Below are positions 34,907 to 46,568 of a DNA stretch of 64,000 nt, in pieces (position 1 is the stretch's first letter; each line of letters begins with the position of its first letter). A program made the translations under genes and the position numbers. Source of the DNA: Molanna angustata. Taxonomy: Eukaryota > Arthropoda > Insecta > Trichoptera > Molannidae. The notes beneath the pieces were generated by a model that was not told the DNA's origin, made no database searches, and saw only the letters and a program-made list of their open reading frames with translations. Location of the stretch: NCBI GenBank assembly GCA_963576475.1, contig OY754979.1:24535034-24599033 (forward strand). Direction: 5' to 3'.

Positions 34907-35220
34907 CTAGATGTCGTAGTTAGCAAATTTTGTATGAATCGAAGTAAGGCATTTTTCCGGGGGATTTTTGACGTTTTGGTTGACAGACCACATCGTTTTT
35001 CTATAGAGAATAACGACTAATGTGAATTGTTTTCGGATTTATTTGTCGAAAAAAAACACTCTATTTATTAAGGTTTAGAAAACAGTTATCTAGAATGTGT
35101 TGAAATGTAAGGAAAACTGAAATATGTTGGCAACCAAAACGCGCGATATTCCATGACTCACTTTTTGCACGGAGTACTACATCTAGTACCTATATTATAA
35201 TTAAAATCTTTGTATACGGC

Positions 35221-38200
35221 GTATTTATTCTATTTTATCGACTATAGACTAAAGTAGGTAGGTAGTCATTCTATTCGAATTTCAAATTTTATAATAATGT
35301 CGAATAAAACATGTTGTAGGTAGTAGGTAGGTACTTATTCCTACATGTCCAAAACCTAAGAATTAAGACCCTCATATTTTTTTTCATTTTGTGAAAAATT
35401 TTATCACCTTTATTTACATTATACAATATTACACACATCTCTCGCGGTTGAGATTTAATTGAAATCCAATTATGCTCCGCCCTAATGTTTATGTTTGTAT
35501 GAAATTAAGTAAATTGAACAAAATAAGCGTCTGCCGCCATTTTGCACGTGTTTAGTATTAAACCTGGTTAGGTAGGTACCTACCTAATGGCAGTGGTAGT
35601 GGTGTGGGTAGATTCAATATTATCAAACTTTGACCGAGGTCGATAAAAACACCAGAGAAACTTACTTTGTCCAATCTACATTATGCCCCATTTTGCTTCT
35701 TGTTAATCGCTTTTCGGCCTAAACACCGCATGATCGATAACTTGTATATTAATATTGGTGCGATCCGTATCAAACATAATAATATATGAACGGGCGGTTT
35801 ATCATAATTACCGTGCAAATAATACTAGGTACCTACTAACAAAAACAATCATTATAATATTGTTACACAACCTTATATTAATTACTCGTCACTTAATAAT
35901 ATAACAAGGTTGCCAACAAAAGAGATAGATATTCAAACAAACTAATCAAACTGATTTGAGTTATGTAGATATTAATAGTAATTACGTTTATTTGAGGCCA
36001 ATATTGTTTGTTTCATTACATCTTATAAAAATCAGTTTACATAATAGGTATGTCAGAACAATAATGGATAGCAAAATGGCTATTGCTCAGCTGCACACTA
36101 CCAGCTTTCCCTTTATTGCTGCTGGTGTTCAGCAATGCCTTGGGACAGCGCCATCTTGAGAAACTTTTTAAATGTCAAACCTTGTGTCAAACATTCTTAA
36201 TCTTTCGAGATGGCGCTGCTGGGGACAACACAAAATATTGAAAGAACAAACTACATAACCTTTACAATTTTAAATAGAATAGAAATGAAGATAAATTACA
36301 AATAGGTAATATGAAAATCAAATAAATAGTAACTAATTCAACTGGCAAATGAAACAGATTAAAAATAAGAGAACTAAACAATTATGTACATTTATGAAAT
36401 AAAAACACAACAAATAAAATAATCTGTCAGCATATAAATAAAGTAGATCTCGTGCGATTGTCGTTCTGATTTCCATATTATGTTTGTGTACAGCTTTATT
36501 CATATTGGTCTGAGTTGAGTTGAGACTACCTATCGTCGCATTAGGTGTAAAATCGCCTAAGTCTATATCTGCAAATTAGCAGTAGAGCATAAAACTTATA
36601 ATCTGCATCTGCATATACCTGTGGTGACACACATTATTAGATACCTACTTATATCGCCTCATCACATCTTTCGACGACACCAAAGATTCCCGCTGGAATC
36701 CCCGCATCTCAAGCAACAAACCCGGCATACTCACATACGAAACCTTCAACCAATCAGAAGACAGATGACATCAGTTGCAGCAGTACCACACTGTTGATTC
36801 CTGTTGATTCCTGTCCGGCCGTCAGTCACAGGCAGTCGCACGCACCCGCCGCGCACATCGCGGACACGCACCTTCATCATCATATCATCACTCTCAACCA
36901 ATTCGCGAATTACCACCATCCTTCACGCCTCATATCTCCACATACCTAAATAGAGTATATCTTGTAAGATTGTCGTTCTGATGAAGAAAAAAAAAACAAC
37001 TTCTGGAACTTTTGCGGATTCAATAACCATGCCTTGCAGTGTTTTCTAAAACTGCAATGAGGTCATTGCACGTATGTTCCGTGGTATCTCATTCCAATAC
37101 TTTGAGGAAGCATTATCTAAAACTGCCTTAGAATACGGAGGTTCGATGTCTGGGGAAAACGAGTAGGTAAATGACCTATTTGTCGAGTTGAGTGGACGTG
37201 AGAGTCACGTAACCACTGTAGTCTGTCATACATATTATAGGAAGGAGATCATTTCTTTATCACACTATGTAGTTGAGGAAGAGAGTGCAACTGACAGGTC
37301 CAGAATCCCGTGCTGATTAAGAAAAGATGATATGTGTGCGCTTCTAGGTAGGTATATAGAAGCAAAATCGGGCACATGCATTATAGATCGGACTGATAGA
37401 TCCGATTTTCTGACAATAATAAAAACTAAGAAAACTAAGAAAAAGTTCCAGTTATCGGCAAATAAGTTGAGAAATCACGTGCGCTGCGCAGAGTTCAAAT
37501 TTGTGTTTTTTTTTTTTACTATAATGTGCGATAATATAAGACGATTGATATAAGTTGCATATTTGCCGGAAACTACATATACTTACTAGATTTTTTTTTT
37601 ATATACTTACCTATACCCACTAACATTCGATAATAACTAAATTCAAGTTTTAACTATGAAATGATTTTCTTTTACGTTGTTAAAAGTGAATATTGATATT
37701 GATCCACCCCTCGTATATTTTACCTTTATCAATAAGTATCTACATACATACTAAAATTGTAAAAGCTCATTGTACCTACCTACCCATGAATTTTAAAAGA
37801 ATCTGCATATAAATAAAATAGATCTCGTTATTAATAAAATTCACACTACTACACCTTATAATATACCGCAGTTCATTTTACCAATATCGGATGAACTGCG
37901 AAAATTTTCAACATAAAAATAATAAATATGGTCAAAAATCATACTACCTACGTAAATAATATGTTGAGAAATATAACATATTTGAAATATGTGATCAAAT
38001 GAAATTTACATAATAAACTTATTCCTAACCTCAAATGACAAAGAAAGCTAAAGCAACTTGCTCACGTCACTATCATCATTAAAGAATAGCTAAACCTAAC
38101 CGAAAATTATACGGGATGCAATAAAATACGACAACGAAATAAGTAGGTATGTGTACGTAAATCTCCATTCCCCTTGATTTTTTGGATAAGTTTGTTATAG

Positions 38201-38229
38201 CCGAAAAACAGTGTTGCCGAAAAACGATA
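35221..38229. other. Long stretch without recognised genes
   Basis: Contains gtaggtaggtacctac-type microsatellites (about 35255, 35320 and 35570). It has a small inverted pair around cagcgccatcttgaga (36148) and gagatggcgctgctgg (36208). At 36760-36950 lies a patch (cgcgcacatcgcggacacgc) resembling the 3' flank of the LINE at 13.9 kb. Frames at 35956-36159 and 37332-37553 are unrecognised and probably spurious. Confidence 0.4.
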
Positions 38230-39010
38230 ATTTTTAATTTTTTCCGCGGCAAATTTTTGGAAGCAGACTACTAGCGCCTCTGACGGCGTGAGAGAACGAC
38301 AAGGAAGCTTATAGCCAACGCGTCAGTGACGCGCTCTCTTGGCGTTCAACTCTGGTGGGCGACGGACGGTTTGGTGTGACGCCGTCATCGGTCGACACGT
38401 GCTCCCGATGGCGGCCATATTTTCGACGGCGCAGGTCTGCTTGACAGGACACGTCACGCGCATGGACGCTGCTGGTGCTACGGAGCCAAGATGAGGGCAT
38501 CAACAGGGAAGAGGCGTGGAGGCAGGGCGCAGTGTTGGGCCACCGCAGCAGGGAACGCGGCGGCTCGCAGATTGGACCACGAGGGGCTTTCCGTGTCGTC
38601 TGGGGCGTCGGTTCGCCTCCGGTGAGGCTCCCAGCTGGCCTGCCACCTCTGTCGAGATGCGCCTTCATAGCGTTTCCGTGTGGCACGGAGCCAGTCATGG
38701 GTGACTGCCTTGCAGAGAAGAGGAAACTACGCCGAGTACGACAAGGACCTGCCAGCCTGACGCAGAGGCTGGGCCCCGCCGGAACTTCAGCCACCACGTG
38801 GAAGACAGTGACATGCCTGGAGAAAGGATGCCGCTGTACCCTGGGGCTGCACCTTCTGGTCGGCGTCTCTTCGTGCTCGGTTGTGTTTAAGAGTTGGACT
38901 GTTATTCTTAGTTTTGTTTTGTTATTTGTACTCTGTTGTTGTGTTTGTTTTTTTTTTTATTATTTAATTGCCATGGACGAACAATGTTGATGTTTTGAAT
39001 AAATGCGCCG
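38230..39010. other. GC-rich island with overlapping open frames on both strands
   Basis: A plus-strand frame of 171 codons (38475-38990) and a minus-strand frame of 162 codons (38309-38797) overlap. Both are rich in R, G, S and P as expected from GC-rich DNA, and I recognise no domain in either. The plus frame ends in a long hydrophobic run (TVILSFVLLFVLCCCVCFFF) that comes from a T-rich tract. An aataaa at 38999 follows. This could be the remnant of an LTR or LINE element, or a CpG-rich promoter/first exon. I cannot choose between these. Confidence 0.35.
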
Positions 39011-40302
39011 TACTACTACAATTTCATAGTGTCACCATCATTTGTCTCCTTTTCTTCCCCACATCTTGGCTTGATGTTTCCTCGTGGTCGGAGAGAGGGC
39101 TCATCAAGTTCGGTGTCTTTATTAATAAATTGAATAGAAATATGCAGGAAAAATGTTATCAACACCTTTGTAATTTGGGGTTAGGAATAAGTTAATTATG
39201 TATTCGCATTTAATCACATTTCTAAAATCAATTAAAAATCTCACATTTTATTTACGTAGTTGTATGATATCTACTATATTTCATATTACTTATTATTTTT
39301 TGTGTAGAAAATTTTCGCGTTTCGTCAACTTTGACAGCTCATCCGAGATATTGGTAAAAATTGGCTGTGGTGTATTATGGTTGATTATGGTGTATAGTTA
39401 TCGGAAAACAATTAAAGCACGTCACGTGGGTGCGCAGATAGCAAATTTGTGTCTTTTTGCTTGGTTGGTATATGAGTAAACTGCCCGCCTACACGGCGAA
39501 AAGGATCAAGAAGTTTGACGACATCTATATTCTAAGTAGGTAGGTAGTTTTATTATTATTCTATGATTCTAAGGTCTAGTTGCATTCTTGCGAGTTTTAG
39601 CAACCTTGTCATTATTTTGGGCGCATTTATGTAGCTTGTCATGTTGTTAATGGACAAAGTTTTGGGAATAGTGTGTAATACACTGGAGAGCGGGGAATAG
39701 GGAACGGGAAGTAAAATCCCTCTACAATTCAGACTAGTCTGAAATCGAACTCATTACCCAAACCCCAAATTACTCCAATCTCAATCCCATGCATAATTAA
39801 TTAACTGCCACATCGTTTAATACTTTAATTTCACTAATTTTCGTTGAATACAATAACTAATAGTATAAAAAGTGAAAAAATCCTTACCCCATCCACGTCA
39901 TAAATGCACAGGGGGGTCTACTTATCGGCTTGTTGGGCTACAGCCCAGGGCCCCGTGGGTACAAAAAGAACCAGCCTCCATTGAAAACAATCGACGATAT
40001 TGTGAAGGAAAAAAAATATCTGAAATTTAAAAAATCATGTATCAATCAACACGTGTGCGCGTCTATCGAAAGGAACGGGGAATTCCAGTTTTTTGGCAAA
40101 ATGTCAAAAGTAATGAGAAATTATAAATTTAGGTAAAATTAGAGAAATGTACATCAATGTGCACCTATTGGATAGGTATTGTGTAGTGTGGTAGTGTGTT
40201 TGCTTTGTGCACTAGCGCAAGTAAAATAGGTAGGCCCCTAAATAGTATTAGCCCAGGGTACTGCCTCCCCGACCAGCCAGCTGGTTAAATATTATTTGAC
40301 CA
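39011..40302. other. No gene recognised
   Basis: Frames at 39198-39479 (+, 93 codons) and 39930-40136 (+, 68 codons) are unrecognised. The sequence gtactgcctccccgaccagc at 40259-40278 recurs in reverse orientation at about 47250-47275. Confidence 0.4.
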
Positions 40303-40712
40303 ACACCAATTTAGTTCTTCTCTTCTTCTTCGTCAGCCCTCTTTCGTCCAGTAATGGACATAGGCCTCCCCCTGAGACCTCCACAGCTCCCTATCCTGGG
40401 CAGATCGCATCCATCCGCCTCCAGCTACTCTTCTGATATCGTCAGACCACCTGGTTAGAGGCCTTCCAACACTTCTCTTGCCCGTTCCAGGTCGCCATTC
40501 CAGCACTTTTTGGTCCATCTGGAGTCCGTGGTTCGGGCGATATGCCCTGTCCAGCTCCATAACTGTATCATCAGCTAGGGACTATAAAATCCCCATAGCA
40601 TGTAAGGAAGGAGATCCAAAATCCCCCATTGGACAGCGTGGTATGGTGCTACTTAATTCCTTAATTGTAGCCGTCCAAAAAACCCCCCAATATGACATAC
40701 ACCAATTTAGTT
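40303..40712 (-). mobile_element. RTE-like LINE 3' end with 14-bp target duplication
   Basis: The insertion is 40317-40698 (382 bp), flanked by acaccaatttagtt at 40303-40316 and 40699-40712. The minus strand encodes MELDRAYRPNHGLQMDQKVL, WRPGTGKRSVGRPLTRWSDD and MRSAQDRELWRSQGEAYVHY. These are the WRPR.GKR..GRP..RW.DD and AQDR..WR.LGEAY.. motifs of the RTE-type C-terminus. The 3' end is followed by a (gaa)n-type tail. Clean duplication borders show a single 5'-truncated insertion. Confidence 0.9.
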
Positions 40713-42257
40713 TTTTTATTTTAATATTTTATTTATTTATTTATATAATTTATGTACATGTGTACAAAGGCAGGTTTATTGCCATAAGGCAATTTCTTCC
40801 AACCAACCCGAGCAACGTGAAGTCTCTTAGTTAAATTGGTACAGTACTAATTAAGTGAGAAATAAATTGATAAAAAATAACATAAAAGAGTAAGAAATAT
40901 TAAAAAAATTACAAAGAGAAAAAAATGAAAAGAGAGTTTAAAAATAAAAGAATAATAAAAATAACACTGATCATAGTGATGCAGGTATAATATTTGGTGG
41001 TACCCTGGTGACATCAATTGTCTTCCCTAACAATAGCCCCGACTATAATTTTTAAACATTTTTTATTGTTATTAACCTTGGCCTTCGTAAATATTTTAAA
41101 ATATATTAATTCTGTTGTTGGTTCAGGTATTTTCGGTTTTAACTTTCATAATTTTATTCTTTTAATCTGTACCCAGTTCGAAAACACAATACATCACCAT
41201 AATATAAAATAACCTTTTTTCAATACCGCGCAAAGACCATTTATTTGGGTTCTGCAATAAAACATGGTCAGCAACTAATTGTCTCAGAGATTTGGATTTT
41301 TCCGCACTTAAATATTTCAATGTTTATTATTCAAATATAGATTCAGGCTACCTGAAAAAAATCGAACCCTTTTAACCTTCATCGATCGTTATGTAAATCC
41401 CAGCCGACGGTGCTTTCAGATGTTTTAAATCCGGTTTCAAATATTCAAAATAAATAGTTTCAGTTTTACATTTCCGTTAATTTTATGTCTCTTTTCTCAA
41501 TTGTTGCTCTAACGTCGTATTGTCCTCTAGCGAGATACACGGAGGTTGATTTTGCGCAATCCGGGTCTAGCCACCGACGAATTCACTGATGCCGTATTGC
41601 TCATAATTCCCGGGGTGGATCTGGTTGCCGAAAGAAACAAACGTGTAAATCGCGAAAGGATATATTCGCGTTAGGCAATTTTACCTTTCAATGAAAATGT
41701 TTGCAATGTACGCGCCGGACACGTGACTTTTGATAAACGTCATATATCGCGCGTTAGGGGCTTTAATACGCTCTCGCGAGTATGAGTTTTGATAAATCAG
41801 TGTCTGACGCTCGTCATTGTAAAATTACTTCAAGACAGTCACGAAAAACATTATTTTTTTCCATGTTGGTTGTATCTCGCGCGTCACTTCCGATAAATGT
41901 CACACATCGCGCAATAGTGCTTTCATACAGCCCTCGCGAGTGAATTTTGACGGAATTGCGCGTGTGATACTTCTCAATATAATTTCACTTCAAAATAAAC
42001 GGTTTAAACACTGAAAACACTGTCACCGATTGTACCAGCTAAAATGTTACGTGGCCAGGGTTAATTAATTTAATTAGAGTAATTTGTTGTATTTATGTTA
42101 GTCTCGATCCCACGCAGAATGCAAAATATGCTATTGTTAATTTTAAAATATTTTTTTTACTGTTAATTTTAGTAAAATATGCAAAAATGATTTGCGTGCA
42201 AACATTTTGAACATTTTATACCCCTGTACACCCCCTCTCTTCGAGACAGGGGTACCT

Positions 42258-42312
42258 TTATTATATAAGGTAGAATCCTACTACCTGGACGACGAGTAAC
42301 AGTCAGTAAGAA
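42258..42312 (+). promoter_or_regulatory. Likely LTR core promoter (TATA box and initiator)
   Basis: tattatataagg is followed about 35 bp later by acagtcagtaag, matching the insect TATA and TCAGT-type initiator spacing. If used, U3 would be about 1.3 kb and R plus U5 about 1.2 kb. The same site exists 3089 bp downstream in the other LTR. Confidence 0.5.
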
Positions 42313-42419
42313 TCAGTAAGAGTTAGTAGCAGAGTCAATAGCAAAGATAGTTGAACAGTGTCAATCAGACGAACAGTCACAGTGAGAAACAAAAAGTAGT
42401 GGGCCTGAGGGCCGTGTGA

Positions 42420-42447
42420 GGCGGTCAGGGCTTACGCCCTGGCCGCC
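42420..42447 (+). repeat. 12-bp-stem GC hairpin in the LTR transcript
   Basis: ggcggtcagggc, loop ttac, gccctggccgcc: twelve pairs, one of them G-T. It lies just downstream of the presumed transcription start. A second copy is at 45509-45536. Confidence 0.85.
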
Positions 42448-43479
42448 GTCCTCAAAGTTTTAAGTTAAAAAAAACAAAGTTAATTTAAAGGAAAATAAAG
42501 GAACATTATTATTTTAAAAATAACCAGTGAGTCGAATCTGCGTATTAATCGTTCGGTAGCTTTAGTCAAGTTTAAAATTTTATAGTACAAGAGTTCAAGT
42601 TAAATCAGTAACCAGTCTCGCCTACGGGCCTTGGCAAGACCAAGTTGACGTCGTCGATATCGAAAAATTCTATTCACCATTCATCTGACCCAGGAGGCAG
42701 TGTGGGAATAAGAAAAGACTGGATATAGCCACCCATCTATCTGACCAAATGGCAGTGTGGGGGCGTATTTAGGGCTTACGAGCCTAATCGACATGGATAT
42801 TAATTTAACTAAGAATAAATTAGAAATAAATTCAAAAATATATTCAGCGCCGAACGATAACAAGTGGACATCACGCACCGAAGAACACGGAACGAGCCAA
42901 CGCGATCTTCCAGGATTGTGCAGAACGAGCGCCCAGCGTTATCGCGAAACGTTGCGGGCGCCTAGACAATAACAGTCGCACCGCGAACTTAACTTTGACC
43001 TGCAAACAAGGTACAGTGAGTTTTTATTTTTAAAAGTGAAAAACAAATAGAACTTCAAGTGAGAAATATACATAACTTCAAGTGAAAATCAACGAACATT
43101 TTATTTTTGAACTATATAATTTTAAATGTAACCATGTATAATTCCTTTAGTAGCGTCATGGCCATGTCTACGCATATTTGTATAATTTATTGTTTTTTTT
43201 ATGTATTCTGCGATTGGGATCGCACCATTTGCAAATTTATTATATTTTGTATTATTTTTTTGTATGTCTATAATATTTAAATTGATTTTTCGTTTTGAAG
43301 AATATAATTAAACCGACAAGAGAATTAACTTAAAAAAAATCTTTTATTACTGGAGTGAGCCCTTGTCATTACGATACGGCACGGTGAGAAGGTGGAAGCG
43401 TCAGGATCTTGTACTCTCCGCTTGCGAGAGAGTCAAATCTGGAAGGCGACTTCACCCTTCCTTCGACCCCCCGGTATTA

Positions 43480-44065
43480 GATGGCTCCCAACGTGTTGGC
43501 TGGATGAAATATCAGCTGGTTGAACCAGATGATAAAGAATCTTGTCATACACGAGGCGTGAGGGCACCAGCGCATGGGGAGTCTACGGATTTTCCATGCG
43601 TTCGGAGGATCGAGTTGTGATTCCGAACCTACCGTTGAGCTAGTCGGAGGTTTGGTGACAGTGACATGTCACATGGTAACCATCAGGCAAGGTCCACTCC
43701 AGTAATTTGCTGATAATCAAGGGTCTGATTCCCTTCTTAATCACACAGCATCCCACTCGTTTGCGAGAGTGATGCAAAATTTTATAGTGGAAATACCACT
43801 ATTGGCGCCCGGCAATTCATTAAAAAAAAATTACAATAATACATTCACTGTACATCCAGTAGAATGTAATTCTTCACCAATTTTGTAGACGAATTACTCC
43901 AAGAGGTTAGTTCTAGAAAGAAAAATAAATCTTGTATACACCTACATACTCGGGACCAAAAGGTCAGCTGAGTTATTTTCTTGTATATTAAAAATCATAT
44001 TTTGTTTTAAATTAGGGCGTTGCTAGGGTAAGACAATAATGATCGTCAAAGAAACCGGGAGCAAT
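43480..44065 (+). other. Internal region of the LTR element, non-coding
   Basis: 586 bp. It starts with a primer-binding-like site and ends with a weak polypurine tract. It includes ggtgacagtgacatgtcaca, a cactcgtttgcgagagtg hairpin (about 43752) and a tattggcgcccggcaat stretch (about 43799). The only frame (to 43620) runs out of the LTR and matches no retroviral domain. It is probably the packaging/priming part of an element mobilised in trans. Confidence 0.75.
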
Positions 44066-46568
44066 TGATGCAGGTATAATATTTGGTGGTACCCTGGTGA
44101 CATCAATTGTCTTCCCTAACAATAGCCCCGACTATAATTTTTAAACATTTTTTATTGTTATTAACCTTGGCCTTCGTAAATATTTTAAAATATATTAATT
44201 CTGTTGTTGGTTCAGGTATTTTCGGTTTTAACTTTCATAATTTTATTCTTTTAATCTGTACCCAGTTCGAAAACACAATACATCACCATAATATAAAATA
44301 ACCTTTTTTCAATACCGCGCAAAGACCATTTATTTGGGTTCTGCAATAAAACATGGTCAGCAACTAATTGTCTCAGAGATTTGGATTTTTCCGCACTTAA
44401 ATATTTCAATGTTTATTATTCAAATATAGATTCAGGCTACCTGAAAAAAATCGAACCCTTTTAACCTTCATCGATCGTTATGTAAATCCCAGCCGACGGT
44501 GCTTTCAGATGTTTTAAATCCGGTTTCAAATATTCAAAATAAATAGTTTCAGTTTTACATTTCCGTTAATTTTATGTCTCTTTTCTCAATTGTTGCTCTA
44601 ACGTCGTATTGTCCTCTAGCGAGATACACGGAGGTTGATTTTGCGCAATCCGGGTCTAGCCACCGACGAATTCACTGATGCCGTATTGCTCATAATTCCC
44701 GGGGTGGATCTGGTTGCCGAAAGAAACAAACGTGTAAATCGCGAAAGGATATATTCGCGTTAGGCAATTTTACCTTTCAATGAAAATGTTTGCAATGTAC
44801 GCGCCGGACACGTGACTTTTGATAAACGTCATATATCGCGCGTTAGGGGCTTTAATACGCTCTCGCGAGTATGAGTTTTGATAAATCAGTGTCTGACGCT
44901 CGTCATTGTAAAATTACTTCAAGACAGTCACGAAAAACATTATTTTTTTCCATGTTGGTTGTATCTCGCGCGTCACTTCCGATAAATGTCACACATCGCG
45001 CAATAGTGCTTTCATACAGCCCTCGCGAGTGAATTTTGACGGAATTGCGCGTGTGATACTTCTCAATATAATTTCACTTCAAAATAAACGGTTTAAACAC
45101 TGAAAACACTGTCACCGATTGTACCAGCTAAAATGTTACGTGGCCAGGGTTAATTAATTTAATTAGAGTAATTTGTTGTATTTATGTTAGTCTCGATCCC
45201 ACGCAGAATGCAAAATATGCTATTGTTAATTTTAAAATATTTTTTTTACTGTTAATTTTAGTAAAATATGCAAAAATGATTTGCGTGCAAACATTTTGAA
45301 CATTTTATACCCCTGTACACCCCCTCTCTTCGAGACAGGGGTACCTTTATTATATAAGGTAGAATCCTACTACCTGGACGACGAGTAACAGTCAGTAAGA
45401 ATCAGTAAGAGTTAGTAGCAGAGTCAATAGCAAAGATAGTTGAACAGTGTCAATCAGACGAACAGTCACAGTGAGAAACAAAAAGTAGTGGGCCTGAGGG
45501 CCGTGTGAGGCGGTCAGGGCTTACGCCCTGGCCGCCGTCCTCAAAGTTTTAAGTTAAAAAAAACAAAGTTAATTTAAAGGAAAATAAAGGAACATTATTA
45601 TTTTAAAAATAACCAGTGAGTCGAATCTGCGTATTAATCGTTCGGTAGCTTTAGTCAAGTTTAAAATTTTATAGTACAAGAGTTCAAGTTAAATCAGTAA
45701 CCAGTCTCGCCTACGGGCCTTGGCAAGACCAAGTTGACGTCGTCGATATCGAAAAATTCTATTCACCATTCATCTGACCCAGGAGGCAGTGTGGGAATAA
45801 GAAAAGACTGGATATAGCCACCCATCTATCTGACCAAATGGCAGTGTGGGGGCGTATTTAGGGCTTACGAGCCTAATCGACATGGATATTAATTTAACTA
45901 AGAATAAATTAGAAATAAATTCAAAAATATATTCAGCGCCGAACGATAACAAGTGGACATCACGCACCGAAGAACACGGAACGAGCCAACGCGATCTTCC
46001 AGGATTGTGCAGAACGAGCGCCCAGCGTTATCGCGAAACGTTGCGGGCGCCTAGACAATAACAGTCGCACCGCGAACTTAACTTTGACCTGCAAACAAGG
46101 TACAGTGAGTTTTTATTTTTAAAAGTGAAAAACAAATAGAACTTCAAGTGAGAAATATACATAACTTCAAGTGAAAATCAACGAACATTTTATTTTTGAA
46201 CTATATAATTTTAAATGTAACCATGTATAATTCCTTTAGTAGCGTCATGGCCATGTCTACGCATATTTGTATAATTTATTGTTTTTTTTATGTATTCTGC
46301 GATTGGGATCGCACCATTTGCAAATTTATTATATTTTGTATTATTTTTTTGTATGTCTATAATATTTAAATTGATTTTTCGTTTTGAAGAATATAATTAA
46401 ACCGACAAGAGAATTAACTTAAAAAAAATCTTTTATTACTGGAGTGAGCCCTTGTCATTACGATACGGCACGGTGAGAAGGTGGAAGCGTCAGGATCTTG
46501 TACTCTCCGCTTGCGAGAGAGTCAAATCTGGAAGGCGACTTCACCCTTCCTTCGACCCCCCGGTATTA
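44066..46568 (+). repeat. 3' LTR of the non-autonomous element
   Basis: Same sequence as 40977-43479 wherever compared, including the promoter-like site (about 45347-45401) and the GC hairpin (45509-45536). It ends ggtatta, followed by the atag target duplication and then LINE 3' UTR. Confidence 0.85.

Larger units (their letters stand above)
33934..35220. mobile_element. hAT-type element with 8-bp target duplication, carrying a nested element
   Basis: The element is 33942-35212, flanked by tatacggc at 33934-33941 and 35213-35220. The left end catagatttttactataata and the right end (tagtacctatattataatta, aaatctttg) are imperfect inverted repeats. Removing the nested TA element (33964-34904) leaves about 328 bp with no ORF, so it is a MITE. 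The ends match the 134-bp copy at 23028-23161. Confidence 0.85.
40977..43479 (+). repeat. 5' LTR of the non-autonomous element
   Basis: 2503 bp. It contains a CpG-rich part (about 41640-41960), a core-promoter-like ttattatataagg near 42258, an initiator-like acagtcagtaag near 42300, a strong GC hairpin (42420-42447), several aataaa signals further on and a possible splice donor (aacaaggtacagtgagt, about 43004). Short frames (64 and 71 codons) are not recognised. Confidence 0.85.

Noticed and set aside
41018..46061. Duplicated pairs of small frames (64, 65 and 71 codons) as duplicated genes
   Set aside because: They lie in the two LTRs and repeat because the LTRs repeat; none shows a domain.
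40977..46568. Simple tandem duplication instead of an LTR element
   Set aside because: The 4-bp duplication at the outer borders, the TG start, the primer-binding-like site and the interruption of a LINE 3' UTR are not expected from a simple duplication.
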